Shown one piece after another: positions 31,525 through 38,887 of a DNA stretch of 38,895 nt. Origin of the DNA: a virus. The translations under genes were made by a program, and so were the position numbers. Where the stretch lies: the IMG/VR virus record IMGVR_UViG_3300027872_000015, positions 1-38,895 of that record; one strand, written 5' to 3'. A model generated the notes under the pieces. It was not told the origin of the DNA. It made no database searches and was given only the letters and a program-made list of their open reading frames with translations. Position 1 is the first letter of the stretch, and each line of letters opens with the position of its first letter.

Positions 31525-31839
31525 TTAAACGGTGTACTCTGCCTTGCCAGCTTCATACATAAGATTGACCGTATCCGTGGACGACCAATCATCGGTGTTG
31601 GAAACAGTGTGAGAAACATTCGAGTCACACAGAACAGTACCGGTGCCGATAGACAGGTACGGACTCGACCAATAAGGCGGACTATGCCAGTGGCGATCTA
31701 GAAAAATACGTTCTGTGATACCGCTCCCATCAACATCTTTGACAATCTTTTTAATTCTTTTCCACTGCTTTTCAGTAGGACGACCTTTCATGTCTTCCGT
31801 GTAACCGGAAAACCATGCTTGAAATTCAGGTAAAGTCAT
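31525..31839 (-). CDS. Hypothetical phage protein
   Basis: This 104-residue protein starts in an ATGA overlap. Its opening MTLPEFQAWFSGYTEDMKGR, PTEKQWKRIKKIV is a pattern common in short phage proteins of structural blocks. The C-terminal half is Ser/Thr/Tyr/Trp-rich (RHWHSPPYWSSPYLSIGTGT). It sits between small accessory genes and the co-chaperonin. No function is assigned. Confidence 0.78.
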   Translation of the reverse strand: MTLPEFQAWFSGYTEDMKGRPTEKQWKRIKKIVKDVDGSGITERIFLDRHWHSPPYWSSPYLSIGTGTVLCDSNVSHTVSNTDDWSSTDTVNLMYEAGKAEYTV

Positions 31840-32042
31840 TTTTCTCTCCTTACAAAGCCAATCTGATCACGCTCAATAATAGAAATAAAGGAATTACCAT
31901 ACTGATCAACCAACCCGGTATCATGAGGAATATTTTCTTCCTCAATAATATCCATAGAACTTACTCTTACTTCCCTATAAAATCCAACCCATACATCATC
32001 TCCTTCACTCTTACATTTGACAGGAATGTATTTTTTGGACAT
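31836..32042 (-). CDS. Hypothetical small phage protein
   Basis: This 68-residue protein starts at the ATG at 32042 after a GAGGG site; a start four codons earlier is possible. It reads MSKKYIPVKCKSEGDDVWVG then FYREVRVSSMDIIEEEN, a compact beta-like protein. No motif is recognised. Its stop overlaps the next gene by ATGA, so it belongs to the same accessory operon segment. Confidence 0.72.
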   Translation of the reverse strand: MSKKYIPVKCKSEGDDVWVGFYREVRVSSMDIIEEENIPHDTGLVDQYGNSFISIIERDQIGFVRREK

Positions 32043-32054
32043 ACGTTCCCTCAC

Positions 32055-32405
32055 TTAAGTTTTTAAAAATCCCAAAACAATCGACCGAAATATATGATCT
32101 TTTATTTTCTGATCCTCTGATAGCAGATCATAACGAATTATACAAGGATGTGTTTTGAATTTTTCACTTTTTTTATCACCAAAAATCCATCCTTCTGCAC
32201 ATTTATGTCGTACCCAATTTTCATGACTCTGTTGTGCAGTGAAAGCGGGATTTTTTATCAGGTTCTCAACACCATCTATGGCGCTATCTTTTTGCCATTT
32301 TGGAGCATCATCCCATAATGGTTGAGAATCATCACCAATAGATAGACAAAACACTCTATTAGCATCATGACAAAGTTTTGCAATAAATGTAGTTTGGTCA
32401 TCCAT
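32055..32405 (-). CDS. RyR-domain protein
   Basis: This 116-residue protein starts at the ATG at 32405 with GAGGAA upstream, and the start overlaps the previous stop as ATGGATGA. Residues about 28-110 match the prokaryotic RyR domain: WDDAPKWQKDSAIDGVENLI, SHENWVRHKCAEGWIFGDKK, KTHPCIIRYDLLSEDQKIKD. RyR domains are known in ryanodine receptors and in phages and bacterial conflict systems, where nucleotide or small-ligand binding is proposed. Here it lies between the portal and co-chaperonin genes. The fold is a good match; the ligand is unknown. Confidence 0.85.
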   Translation of the reverse strand: MDDQTTFIAKLCHDANRVFCLSIGDDSQPLWDDAPKWQKDSAIDGVENLIKNPAFTAQQSHENWVRHKCAEGWIFGDKKSEKFKTHPCIIRYDLLSEDQKIKDHIFRSIVLGFLKT

Positions 32406-32547
32406 CGTCATCTTCCTCGTCTTCAAGGTATGCCATATCTTTTATCATATCAATAACGCTACCATACACAGTTCTTGTATTTATTGCAATGTCGTATTCT
32501 TCTTTACTCATTCTACCGCCCAGTATCGCTAGAGCGATTTCATCCAT
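32398..32547 (-). CDS. Small acidic hypothetical protein
   Basis: This 49-residue protein starts at the ATG at 32547, which overlaps the portal stop as ATGGATGA and follows GGAAAG. The same ATGGATGA overlap joins it to the RyR-domain gene. A longer start at 32580 would give 60 residues but has no clear site. It is amphipathic (MDEIALAILGGRMSKEEYDI) with a strongly acidic C-terminal tail (YLEDEEDDDG). It may be an assembly or regulatory peptide; no family is recognised. Confidence 0.7.
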   Translation of the reverse strand: MDEIALAILGGRMSKEEYDIAINTRTVYGSVIDMIKDMAYLEDEEDDDG

Positions 32548-34987
32548 TAGTCTTTCCAGAGTCACTATTAGTTCGGTCATTGGCTGCCTGCGTCATTTTT
32601 TGTGATTCACGAACATCGTCACGAATATCCTTAGCAATTTCTTTACCGATACGCAAGCCCTCTGTCTTCTCTTTCGATGTTAAATCTTCTTGCTGCGTAA
32701 CCATATCGGCACCTATTTTAGCAGCCGTCTGCCTTTCGGTTGATCTAATGCGTTCAAGATCAAGAGCCTCTTTGGATGCCGTTTTAGCTACATCGACAAT
32801 AAGTTTGCCCTTGTCTATGCCAGCCTTGTTCGCAGCCTCGGCTTCCTTAATGGCAACCTCACGCTCGCGTAACTGGAATGCCGGGTCTTTAGCCAACTCT
32901 TCATTCTCCCTCTGTTCCATCTCAGTCTTGTTGTCTTCAAGAAGTTTGGTAGCAGCCTGCGCCACCAAGCGAGATAACCCTACCTCCACCTCTGGTGGTA
33001 GGGGTTGCCCCGGAGGCGGAAGCTGCGATCCGATACGATCTTCAATATCCTGCCGGTATTGATAGGCGAGGTGTTCGGCAATATGTGCCTCCATCGCAGA
33101 CTGGATCATAGGCGCGTTTGGCGACTGTCCGACAATCTCTCTCGTCTTCGGGTCTTGCATCGCCGCTATATGGGTCTGGAGGTGAGCGTTGTGATCCTGT
33201 TCCATATACGCTTTTATAGGATCACCGGTGAGAATGTTCATGTTCTCACTAACCGGGTCAAGAGGCGGGGGAGGATCGTCAGATGGAATAAGGCGTTCGA
33301 TATTTTTTATGCCTAGAATCTCAAGGCCAGATTTATGTACTTCCGGTAGATCGTAAATCTCAGGATTCGCCTGAACCATCTGCATCACCGCTTGGAACTG
33401 CACCACCTTCGCGGACATGGTTGCGGCGTTGGGATCGGAAACAGGTATGATATCGATACGGCCATCGAAGTCCTGCTCACGATTAAATTTTTTCTCTTCA
33501 TCCCATGCATATTCAGGCCCCATATATTCGAATATGACATTGGAAATCAGTTTCAGTTCTTTTCTCAACGAGGCATGAATGCGGGCATGGATCGCACTCA
33601 TCACTTTCATCGAGCGCTCAAGAAGAGCAAGAACGGTACCTACCGGGGCATTCTCTTTCATCTCCCCGACTTCAACATCGGCAATGGAGCCAATGCGCCT
33701 GCCTTCCTCAACAATAGTGTTCAGAAGATTATAAAGAACGCCGGACGGTTCCTTGTACGGCATCGGGAAAATGTTATCCCTGATCGCACCGGCAGGAACA
33801 CTCACGTCCCTCCACTCACCCGGACGGATCGGATCGTCTTCATCGGTAGTTCTAAGACCCTTGGTTTTCAAACCGCCCGGAAGATTGGAAAGAGTACCGG
33901 CATCGACCAATTGCCTTAATATAGATGTAGACGATTTGGCTATGCTTCCCAATAGGTGGATAAGCCCAAACCCATAAAATCCGAATCCCGGTATATAAAG
34001 GTATCTGATAAAGTAATCTCTTTTAAGGTAATTTGGATCATCCTGTTTCCAGTTGCGATATATAGATAGTATTCTATTTGAAGACTTGTCTACAGTTATA
34101 ATATATGGTTTTGCTATTTCATCTTCTTCTCCGTCAATCTCCAAATTGTAATCAATATGAACTTCCAATATGACATGAGTGTTTTCCATCTCATACGATT
34201 TTCTCGTACCAGATAGGGAGTCTTCTTTTTCTTGAACATCTGTAGTTTCAGACGTGGGCTGTAATACAACATCGTCAATATACAGACCGGTAGCTTGTAG
34301 CTTTTTAATCTCGTTAGTTGATTTACGCATTACATGCGTAGCGCGTTCACAGGTATCAAGATCGGTTGTAGCATAGTCCACAATAAAATCTTCTGCCGTG
34401 ACCATCATGCTACATGGTCGTTTCTTTATCTCATCATAATAAACTTTACGGAAACAAGCGCCAGCAAGAGGTAGACGAAATAGTAATTGTTCTGTATCAG
34501 AACGGTATTCCGGCATATTCTCGGTAAGCTGGTAGTTCATCTCATCAGCAACACGCCGACCCTGTTCAATCTTTTTAGGGTCTTCTTTACCAACCAAAAG
34601 TGCCTTCACCGGTCCAGCGGCGGGGAACAATTCAACAATCGCATTCGACTGGAATCGTACAACTGCCTCTGCGAGAATCGGATGGAAAACACCAGAGGCC
34701 CCGTCCCAAGGTTCCTGCCGGTTTTCAATCTTCATGCCAAGCTGATCAAGCCCGGCGATGTACGTCCGATACCAGTCAGCACGGGATTCCTTGTCAGCCT
34801 CGTAATTACTGACCATTGTCGAAGCAAGAGTCGTCATGTCCGACTCATCAAGATGTTCTGCCAGATTATCGTCGTGAGCAATGGAAGGCTCTTCTTCCTC
34901 TTCAACCTCTTCGCTCGGAAAATCAATGACAACAGGCTCAACTATTTCCTCATCGTCATAGGCTTCCAATGGTTTTTCAATTGGCAT
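32540..34987 (-). CDS. Portal protein (P22-type podovirus portal)
   Basis: The protein has 815 residues. Segments such as YIAGLDQLGMKIENRQEPWD, GVFHPILAEAVVRFQSNAIV, the beta-strand-rich middle (RDYFIRYLYIPGFGFYGFGL), and FEYMGPEYAWDEEKKFNREQ match P22-like portals, which form the dodecameric DNA gateway. The first 55 residues are extremely acidic. The last about 120 residues are helical and charged (AKDPAFQLREREVAIKEAEA), comparable to the extended barrel of long portals. It follows terL with a gap of 11 bases. Confidence in portal identity is high. Confidence 0.9.
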   Translation of the reverse strand: MPIEKPLEAYDDEEIVEPVVIDFPSEEVEEEEEPSIAHDDNLAEHLDESDMTTLASTMVSNYEADKESRADWYRTYIAGLDQLGMKIENRQEPWDGASGVFHPILAEAVVRFQSNAIVELFPAAGPVKALLVGKEDPKKIEQGRRVADEMNYQLTENMPEYRSDTEQLLFRLPLAGACFRKVYYDEIKKRPCSMMVTAEDFIVDYATTDLDTCERATHVMRKSTNEIKKLQATGLYIDDVVLQPTSETTDVQEKEDSLSGTRKSYEMENTHVILEVHIDYNLEIDGEEDEIAKPYIITVDKSSNRILSIYRNWKQDDPNYLKRDYFIRYLYIPGFGFYGFGLIHLLGSIAKSSTSILRQLVDAGTLSNLPGGLKTKGLRTTDEDDPIRPGEWRDVSVPAGAIRDNIFPMPYKEPSGVLYNLLNTIVEEGRRIGSIADVEVGEMKENAPVGTVLALLERSMKVMSAIHARIHASLRKELKLISNVIFEYMGPEYAWDEEKKFNREQDFDGRIDIIPVSDPNAATMSAKVVQFQAVMQMVQANPEIYDLPEVHKSGLEILGIKNIERLIPSDDPPPPLDPVSENMNILTGDPIKAYMEQDHNAHLQTHIAAMQDPKTREIVGQSPNAPMIQSAMEAHIAEHLAYQYRQDIEDRIGSQLPPPGQPLPPEVEVGLSRLVAQAATKLLEDNKTEMEQRENEELAKDPAFQLREREVAIKEAEAANKAGIDKGKLIVDVAKTASKEALDLERIRSTERQTAAKIGADMVTQQEDLTSKEKTEGLRIGKEIAKDIRDDVRESQKMTQAANDRTNSDSGKTNG

Positions 34988-34998
34988 CGGTATGCTCC

Positions 34999-36516
34999 TT
35001 AATAGTAATCTGCTTTGGCTCTTTTTCTGCCTTCATCATCGTCATCATCAAGAGTGGTACGTATCCACCCGCCTTGCCTGAACCTTGTCATCGCCATAGT
35101 GACGGTATCAACAATATCGTCATTCTCGCCAGCAGGAAACGAGGCAACCTCTTCAATAGTTTCTTGCGCCCACTTCTTTTCCAAGGGAGCGTAGACCATG
35201 CCAGAGGCAAAAATATCAGTGATTGAGTTAAGTCTTGATATTTTATCGTTGGGATTCAATTTATTCCCGCGTCCTACTGCAATATCCTGTACCGGCATAC
35301 CCATCGATCTCATCTCGAATATTAATGGATGCCCGGAAGCCCTTGCTTCAATTAGACAAATGTCGGGATTGAAATCGTTAAAATTCTCCAAGGCGCGCGC
35401 CTTTAAATCAGGAAACTCCCACTTTCCCCTAATCATATCCAATAGGATAATGGCAGCTTCTCGCTTCTTGTTCGCACCGATTTGATAAAAAACACCCCAC
35501 GTTGTGCAGGCCGAATAATCCGATCTGGTTTTTGAAGTGAAAGCCGTGTCCCATGCTTGAATAATAACTTCACATTCGGGAGCCTCGGACTTACGCCAGT
35601 CCTTCCACCAGTTCCTTTTGACAAGAGCGCCCTCCTCGGAAGTTGGATTTTGCTGGTATTGAGCGTTCCATTTGGAAACAGGAATGGATGCTTTTGTCTT
35701 TAAAAGTTCCTCAAGAGGCCAGAACTCTGGCCAGATTGGCTTGTTGTTATCCAGAATTGCCGGTAATTCAATGGTATGCCATCTATCTGCGAGTTTGTCG
35801 GACCCTTGGAGTTTGAGAAGCTGGCCGGTCAAGTCCCTTAACGACCAGCGTGTAGCAACAATGATGATCGACCCGCGAGGCTGTAGCCTCTGGCGCGGCC
35901 CACCCATATACCAATCCAAAACCCGGTCATAAACTTCTGGATTGGACACTGCGGTAACAGCTTCCTGTTCCGAATGAGGATCATCGATTATTAAAATATC
36001 AGCGCCCTTACCGGCCAATTTACCGCCGACACCGATAGCAAAATATTCACCACCCTTGTTAGTGCTCCAGCGTCCTGCCGCCTTGCTATCTGCGGATAGA
36101 GTGACACCGGGGAATATTTCCTGAAACTCTTTACTGGCAATTATATTTCTGACACGACGACCAAAGCCAACGGCCAACTCTGATGTATGAGAAGTCTGAA
36201 TTATTTTTTTATCTGGAAATTTACCCAGAAACCACGCCGGTAAATAAACCGATGCGAATTCACTTTTCGTGTGGCGTGGAGCCATGGAAACAATAATGCG
36301 GTTTTTTTCACCGGCAATGACACTTTCAAATGCTTCCGCAACGAGTGTGTGATGATGCCCCTGTATAAATCCCGGCCACATGTATTTGACAAAAGCAAGA
36401 AATTCGTCATGAGCCGCTTCAAGAAATCTCGCCCTCTCCAGCTTCTCGAACAATGCCAGCGTGGCAGCCTGCTCATCGACTGGTAGATTCTTTACGAGAG
36501 AACGAATGTCAAGCAC
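34999..36516 (-). CDS. terL: Terminase large subunit (ATPase and nuclease)
   Basis: This 505-residue protein probably starts at GTG 36516. Motor domain: Walker A-like VSMAPRHTKSE (77-86), Walker B DILIIDD (173-179) and motif III IVATRW (219-224). Nuclease domain: D323 in IIQAWDTAFTS, E390 in ICLIEARASGHPL and the late DDIVD acid pair (467-470), the RNase H-type metal site. It cuts and pumps concatemeric DNA into the prohead. An intrinsic terminator T-run ends about ten bases before the start, and only AGG is available as a ribosome site. No small terminase subunit is recognisable upstream; it may lie outside the window. Confidence 0.95.
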   Translation of the reverse strand: MLDIRSLVKNLPVDEQAATLALFEKLERARFLEAAHDEFLAFVKYMWPGFIQGHHHTLVAEAFESVIAGEKNRIIVSMAPRHTKSEFASVYLPAWFLGKFPDKKIIQTSHTSELAVGFGRRVRNIIASKEFQEIFPGVTLSADSKAAGRWSTNKGGEYFAIGVGGKLAGKGADILIIDDPHSEQEAVTAVSNPEVYDRVLDWYMGGPRQRLQPRGSIIIVATRWSLRDLTGQLLKLQGSDKLADRWHTIELPAILDNNKPIWPEFWPLEELLKTKASIPVSKWNAQYQQNPTSEEGALVKRNWWKDWRKSEAPECEVIIQAWDTAFTSKTRSDYSACTTWGVFYQIGANKKREAAIILLDMIRGKWEFPDLKARALENFNDFNPDICLIEARASGHPLIFEMRSMGMPVQDIAVGRGNKLNPNDKISRLNSITDIFASGMVYAPLEKKWAQETIEEVASFPAGENDDIVDTVTMAMTRFRQGGWIRTTLDDDDDEGRKRAKADYY

Positions 36517-36523
36517 ATGGAAC

Positions 36524-36551
36524 CTAAAAAAATGGGCTGCCGAAGCAGCCC
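36524..36551 (-). terminator. Intrinsic terminator directly upstream of terL
   Basis: On the minus strand GGGCTGC-TTCG-GCAGCCC is followed by ATTTTTTTAGG. The UUCG tetraloop and T-run are ideal. The terL start codon lies about ten bases past the T-run, so terL needs read-through or antitermination. Confidence 0.88.
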
Positions 36552-36576
36552 TAGTTTGGGAGGAAGATCAATGCAT

Positions 36577-36609
36577 CTTACTTATACCACAGGGTTGATC
36601 CTATTTCAA
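36577..36609 (-). promoter_or_regulatory. Sigma70-like late promoter candidate (PA) ahead of terL
   Basis: On the minus strand: -35 TTGAAA (36604-36609, made by the last codons of the preceding gene), a 17-base spacer, and extended -10 TGG-TATAAG (36581-36586). It contains the 14-mer CTGTGGTATAAGTA, which recurs exactly at 28023-28036. An intrinsic terminator lies about 30 bases downstream. Confidence 0.6.
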
Positions 36610-37086
36610 CTCAGACCATGCCTTGATTTTATCATCAAGGAATTTGACTTCATTATGGGTGTAGTCACCATACTTGGAAGCCAAATCCTTGACACGGGAC
36701 CAGTTCGGTTTTGTGTAGCATTTGTCCTCGATTTTCCTGTATGGCATTTCCCTCAAGAAGCCGTAAGCCAAATGAGCAGACCGGCTTTCCCTGCGAACAT
36801 TTTGTGTTCGATGCCGGTGAAGTCCGAAGTATATAGGCTCTGGGTCATGGTCCGGTTCCCTTTTCCACTTCATCACCTTCCGCTCTTCGTGCCGGATAAT
36901 TTTGGCTTCGGAAGAAAGGGACTTTATTTTAACTCGCAGATATTCTCTCACTATGCTCTCCATGTTCACTTTGTTCACATACGAAACGCTATGCGTTTCT
37001 TCTAGTGATCTTGTATTTTCTAGGTTAGGGAGGGCTACGTGCCTTGCATTCAATCGGCGTTGCCGACTTTCTATTTCGAACTTCAT
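36601..37086 (-). CDS. Hypothetical phage protein
   Basis: This 161-residue basic protein's ATG at 37086 follows AAGGAA eleven bases upstream; a later ATG at 36963 has no site. The core IYFGLHRHRTQNVRRESRS followed by AHLAYGFLREMPYRKIE is a pattern I associate with a small protein widespread in environmental phages. It is rich in Arg and Lys and has no membrane segment. It ends within the -35 box of the promoter-like element that precedes terL. Function unknown; a small terminase or DNA-binding role cannot be excluded. Confidence 0.8.
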   Translation of the reverse strand: MKFEIESRQRRLNARHVALPNLENTRSLEETHSVSYVNKVNMESIVREYLRVKIKSLSSEAKIIRHEERKVMKWKREPDHDPEPIYFGLHRHRTQNVRRESRSAHLAYGFLREMPYRKIEDKCYTKPNWSRVKDLASKYGDYTHNEVKFLDDKIKAWSELK

Positions 37087-37133
37087 GTCATGATCAGTTC
37101 CTTCACATACAATCGCTAAAGCGATTTTCTGGT

Positions 37134-37298
37134 TTAATTTTTTTCCTTCATTTCCGCCACTACGTCTACTACTTTTGTTACAGTAGTAATCAACTGTCCT
37201 GTTATACCAATAATACCTCTACGAAAGTGTACGTCAAATACTGTATTTATGACAATCAAACCAAACAGGCCAAAAATAATTATATCTCTTAGTATCAT
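37134..37298 (-). CDS. Small membrane protein
   Basis: This 54-residue protein starts at the ATG at 37298 with AAGGAA upstream; longer readings run back through the tRNA-like gene and are rejected. An N-terminal hydrophobic helix (DIIIFGLFGLIVINTVF) is followed by a second, less hydrophobic helix (GITGQLITTVTKVVDVVAEM). It directly follows the tRNA-like element. No family is recognised. Confidence 0.7.
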   Translation of the reverse strand: MILRDIIIFGLFGLIVINTVFDVHFRRGIIGITGQLITTVTKVVDVVAEMKEKN

Positions 37299-37313
37299 GT
37301 TCAGTTCCTTAAT

Positions 37314-37383
37314 TGGTGCTTGTGTCGGAATTCGAACCCGAACGGAGTAGGGATTGAAAGCCCTGCCGCAACCATTCACAAGC
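37314..37383 (-). tRNA. Short tRNA-like gene with encoded CCA; anticodon arm irregular
   Basis: On the minus strand the 5' GCTTGTG pairs perfectly with CACAAGC (7 bp), followed by discriminator A and an encoded CCA. The T arm is TCGGG-TTCGAAT-TCCGA with a canonical loop. Total length is 70 bases including CCA, about 6 short. The D arm is reduced to at most two pairs. The anticodon hairpin GCAGGG...CCCTAC has one A-C mismatch and an 8-base loop CTTTCAAT, so the anticodon could be TTC (Glu) or TCA (UGA reader). It overlaps the last codons of the gene at 37376-37762. The acceptor and T arm are certain; tRNA function is not. Confidence 0.6.
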
Positions 37384-37762
37384 ATGAAAAGATAGTCTTT
37401 CCGTCCCACGGACAATCCGGGCACTCTTCGGCATGGAGCCTCTTAAGTTCCTTGCTACTGGTAGCGATGGCTTCGTCATAGGCGTCCCATACCTTGTGAT
37501 AAAGAGGCCCTGACCAAAGGCGAAAAAAGCTGTTCCATGTCTTGTCATAGGCGGTTCCTATCTTGTAATAGGCAGCCCATGCGTTAAGAACCTCCGGGGG
37601 TAATGTGCCTTTGATGGGCTTGAATAGTCTTAATCTAATTTCAATTTCATCCCATGATTTGTTGCCTGCAATATATTCAATCCGCTCATTAGGATTGGTC
37701 ACGAATTCACACAGAAGGTCATGGTGGCAATGCCAGTACATTGTATTGTGTGGAAGAGCCAT
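37376..37762 (-). CDS. Hypothetical phage protein
   Basis: This 128-residue protein's ATG at 37762 has AGAAGG upstream. A longer start at 37867 (TGATG overlap) would add a hydrophobic segment (MYLAYILIIGGGVSLVCGL) and make it membrane-anchored. The main domain is helical and Trp-rich (MYWHCHHDLLCEFVTNPNER; KVWDAYDEAIATSSKELKRL) and ends in ECPDCPWDGKTIFSCL with a CxxC pair. Similar endings occur in small proteins of environmental phages. Function unknown. Its stop lies inside the tRNA-like acceptor stem. Confidence 0.75.
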   Translation of the reverse strand: MALPHNTMYWHCHHDLLCEFVTNPNERIEYIAGNKSWDEIEIRLRLFKPIKGTLPPEVLNAWAAYYKIGTAYDKTWNSFFRLWSGPLYHKVWDAYDEAIATSSKELKRLHAEECPDCPWDGKTIFSCL

Positions 37763-37866
37763 GCTATCCTTCTGTAATAAAAGCGACAACGACGATAAAA
37801 TCTTCAGGCCGCAAACAAGTGAGACACCCCCACCGATTATCAATATATAAGCTAGATACATTCCCA

Positions 37867-38010
37867 TCACCAATCAAATAGCCACAGAATGGTTCGACTT
37901 GCCCTGCATGACTTATCGCCACGCATAATGGCATCTGCACATAGCACAGCCAAAATGACCATGAGTATTGTCCAAACCCCGAGGATTATCAGAAATAAAC
38001 TTATATCCAT
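37867..38010 (-). CDS. Small membrane protein
   Basis: This is a 47-residue protein. The ATG at 38010 follows AAGGAG six bases upstream; the frame upstream has no site and includes a hairpin. It has one clear membrane helix (LFLIILGVWTILMVILAVL) followed by a basic, Cys-containing tail. It ends in a TGATG junction with the next gene. No family is recognised. Confidence 0.72.
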   Translation of the reverse strand: MDISLFLIILGVWTILMVILAVLCADAIMRGDKSCRASRTILWLFDW

Positions 38011-38031
38011 ATGCCACTCCTTAAAGTAGAA

Positions 38032-38050
38032 CCCCCGGCAGAGCCGGGGG
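38032..38050 (-). terminator. Strong hairpin between small genes (possible terminator)
   Basis: CCCCCGGC and GCCGGGGG form a perfect 8-bp stem with a 3-base loop right after a stop codon. The minus-strand tail is TTCTACTTT, a weak T-run, so termination or RNA end protection are both possible. Confidence 0.55.
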
Positions 38051-38056
38051 CTTAAA

Positions 38057-38344
38057 TTATTTGATCCGCTGGACGTGAACACCCTCGTCAATGGTACGAA
38101 TGGTGATCTTGATGCCCGGTGCTACACGGCGTTGTGCCGAGTAGATGGACGACCTCGTATATTGAGGTTTTTTCGTCTTTACAACAAATGCATCATCTAC
38201 ATCTGTCATCTGTGCAAACGGATATTTTGATACAGGCTTGCGTCCCGGCAATTCTGCGTTTTTGATAATTGTGAAATTATCATCGCTTGCCGTGGTGGCT
38301 ACAGCGGGTTCATTCCACCCACCTTCTGCGCTATTTTCTGGCAC
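38057..38344 (-). CDS. Hypothetical phage protein (DUF7303-like pattern)
   Basis: This 95-residue protein starts at GTG 38344 with AAGGA eight bases upstream. Its C-terminal two thirds follow a pattern I know from a small phage family: KYPFAQMTDVDDAFVV, RSSIYSAQRRVAPGIKITIR and a final DEGVHVQRIK. In that family the central YPF and the closing R-I-K are the recurring positions. Function unknown; a small DNA- or RNA-associated protein is possible. A strong hairpin follows its stop. Confidence 0.8.
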   Translation of the reverse strand: MPENSAEGGWNEPAVATTASDDNFTIIKNAELPGRKPVSKYPFAQMTDVDDAFVVKTKKPQYTRSSIYSAQRRVAPGIKITIRTIDEGVHVQRIK

Positions 38345-38433
38345 TTCGATATTCCTTTTTCAAAAATGACCGCATTCGCTACCCTACAACATCAAGCATG
38401 TTAATTCAAGAAGAATTATATTTATTTGTTATC

Positions 38434-38514
38434 TCACTGGTCAAATTGACCACGAACAAGATAGCCAAATATTATACCTATGAATAACGGTAGAAAGTAA
38501 TATAGATATATCAT
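38434..38514 (-). CDS. Tiny membrane peptide
   Basis: This is a 26-codon frame whose ATG overlaps the previous stop (ATGA), with AGAGG just ahead. It reads MIYLYYFLPLFIGIIFGYLV followed by RGQFDQ, a single membrane helix with a short polar tail. Small single-helix proteins of this type are common in phage accessory regions. Length is close to the limit of what can be called from sequence. Confidence 0.42.
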   Translation of the reverse strand: MIYLYYFLPLFIGIIFGYLVRGQFDQ

Positions 38515-38705
38515 TCCTCTCTGTCCTCCTCCTTGTCCTCCCACTCGCCGCACCATTGCGATCCGCGAGTTGTCACATTCTGAAATTTCGTGCCGTAGGT
38601 TACGGGTGGGTATCTCCGGCAGAAACCTCTACGCACTGGTAACGGTTGTTCCGAATTCATCGGGTCAGGTAGCCAGAAGTAGCAATTCAAACAAAGTTCT
38701 TTCAT
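38511..38705 (-). CDS. Small Cys-rich, probably zinc-binding protein
   Basis: This 64-residue protein starts at the ATG at 38705; a TTG two codons earlier is possible. Four Cys positions (LCLNCYFW, GFCRRYPP and SQWCGEWE) form a likely CxxC...C...C metal site. Short proteins with this spacing (C-x2-C-x-FW ... C-RRYPP ... CGEW) are widespread in phages and bacteria and are usually unannotated. The C-terminus is acidic. Confidence 0.78.
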   Translation of the reverse strand: MKELCLNCYFWLPDPMNSEQPLPVRRGFCRRYPPVTYGTKFQNVTTRGSQWCGEWEDKEEDREE

Positions 38706-38707
38706 AC

Positions 38708-38887
38708 TCAATTCCCTTGCATCCAGTTGCTTTCACCTATAATGAGTTTGGCAATGTTCGAGGCAGTCTTAAGTGATAGTGCGACTTTCTGTTCTGTCCT
38801 ATATCCTACTTTATTTTTCCTATGTATATGATTAATGAAATAAAATATCCTGAACATCAAGTAGACATCTTCATTAGCGTCTCTCAT
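38708..38887 (-). CDS. Small hypothetical protein at right edge
   Basis: This 59-residue frame runs from ATG 38887 (MRDANEDVYLMFRIFYFINH) to a TGA at 38708. It is amphipathic and basic in its middle (HRKNKVGYRTEQKVALSLKT). The upstream frame stays open to the window edge, so the true start may be outside. No family is recognised. It stands directly ahead of the Cys-rich protein. Confidence 0.55.
   Translation of the reverse strand: MRDANEDVYLMFRIFYFINHIHRKNKVGYRTEQKVALSLKTASNIAKLIIGESNWMQGN

Noticed and set aside
32475-33062. Plus-strand 195-codon Ser-rich frame
   Set aside because: Antisense of the charged helical C-terminus of the portal; no ribosome site and no similarity recognised.
37314-37383. 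Prophage attachment site (tRNA 3' end only)
   Set aside because: The 5' acceptor strand is also present and pairs fully, so it is a whole tRNA-like unit; no integrase is in the window and I saw no second partial copy.
38472-38477. TATAAT -10 promoter on the minus strand
   Set aside because: The hexamer is perfect but the -35 position (CTTTCT) is poor and it lies in AT-rich sequence inside a tiny reading frame.
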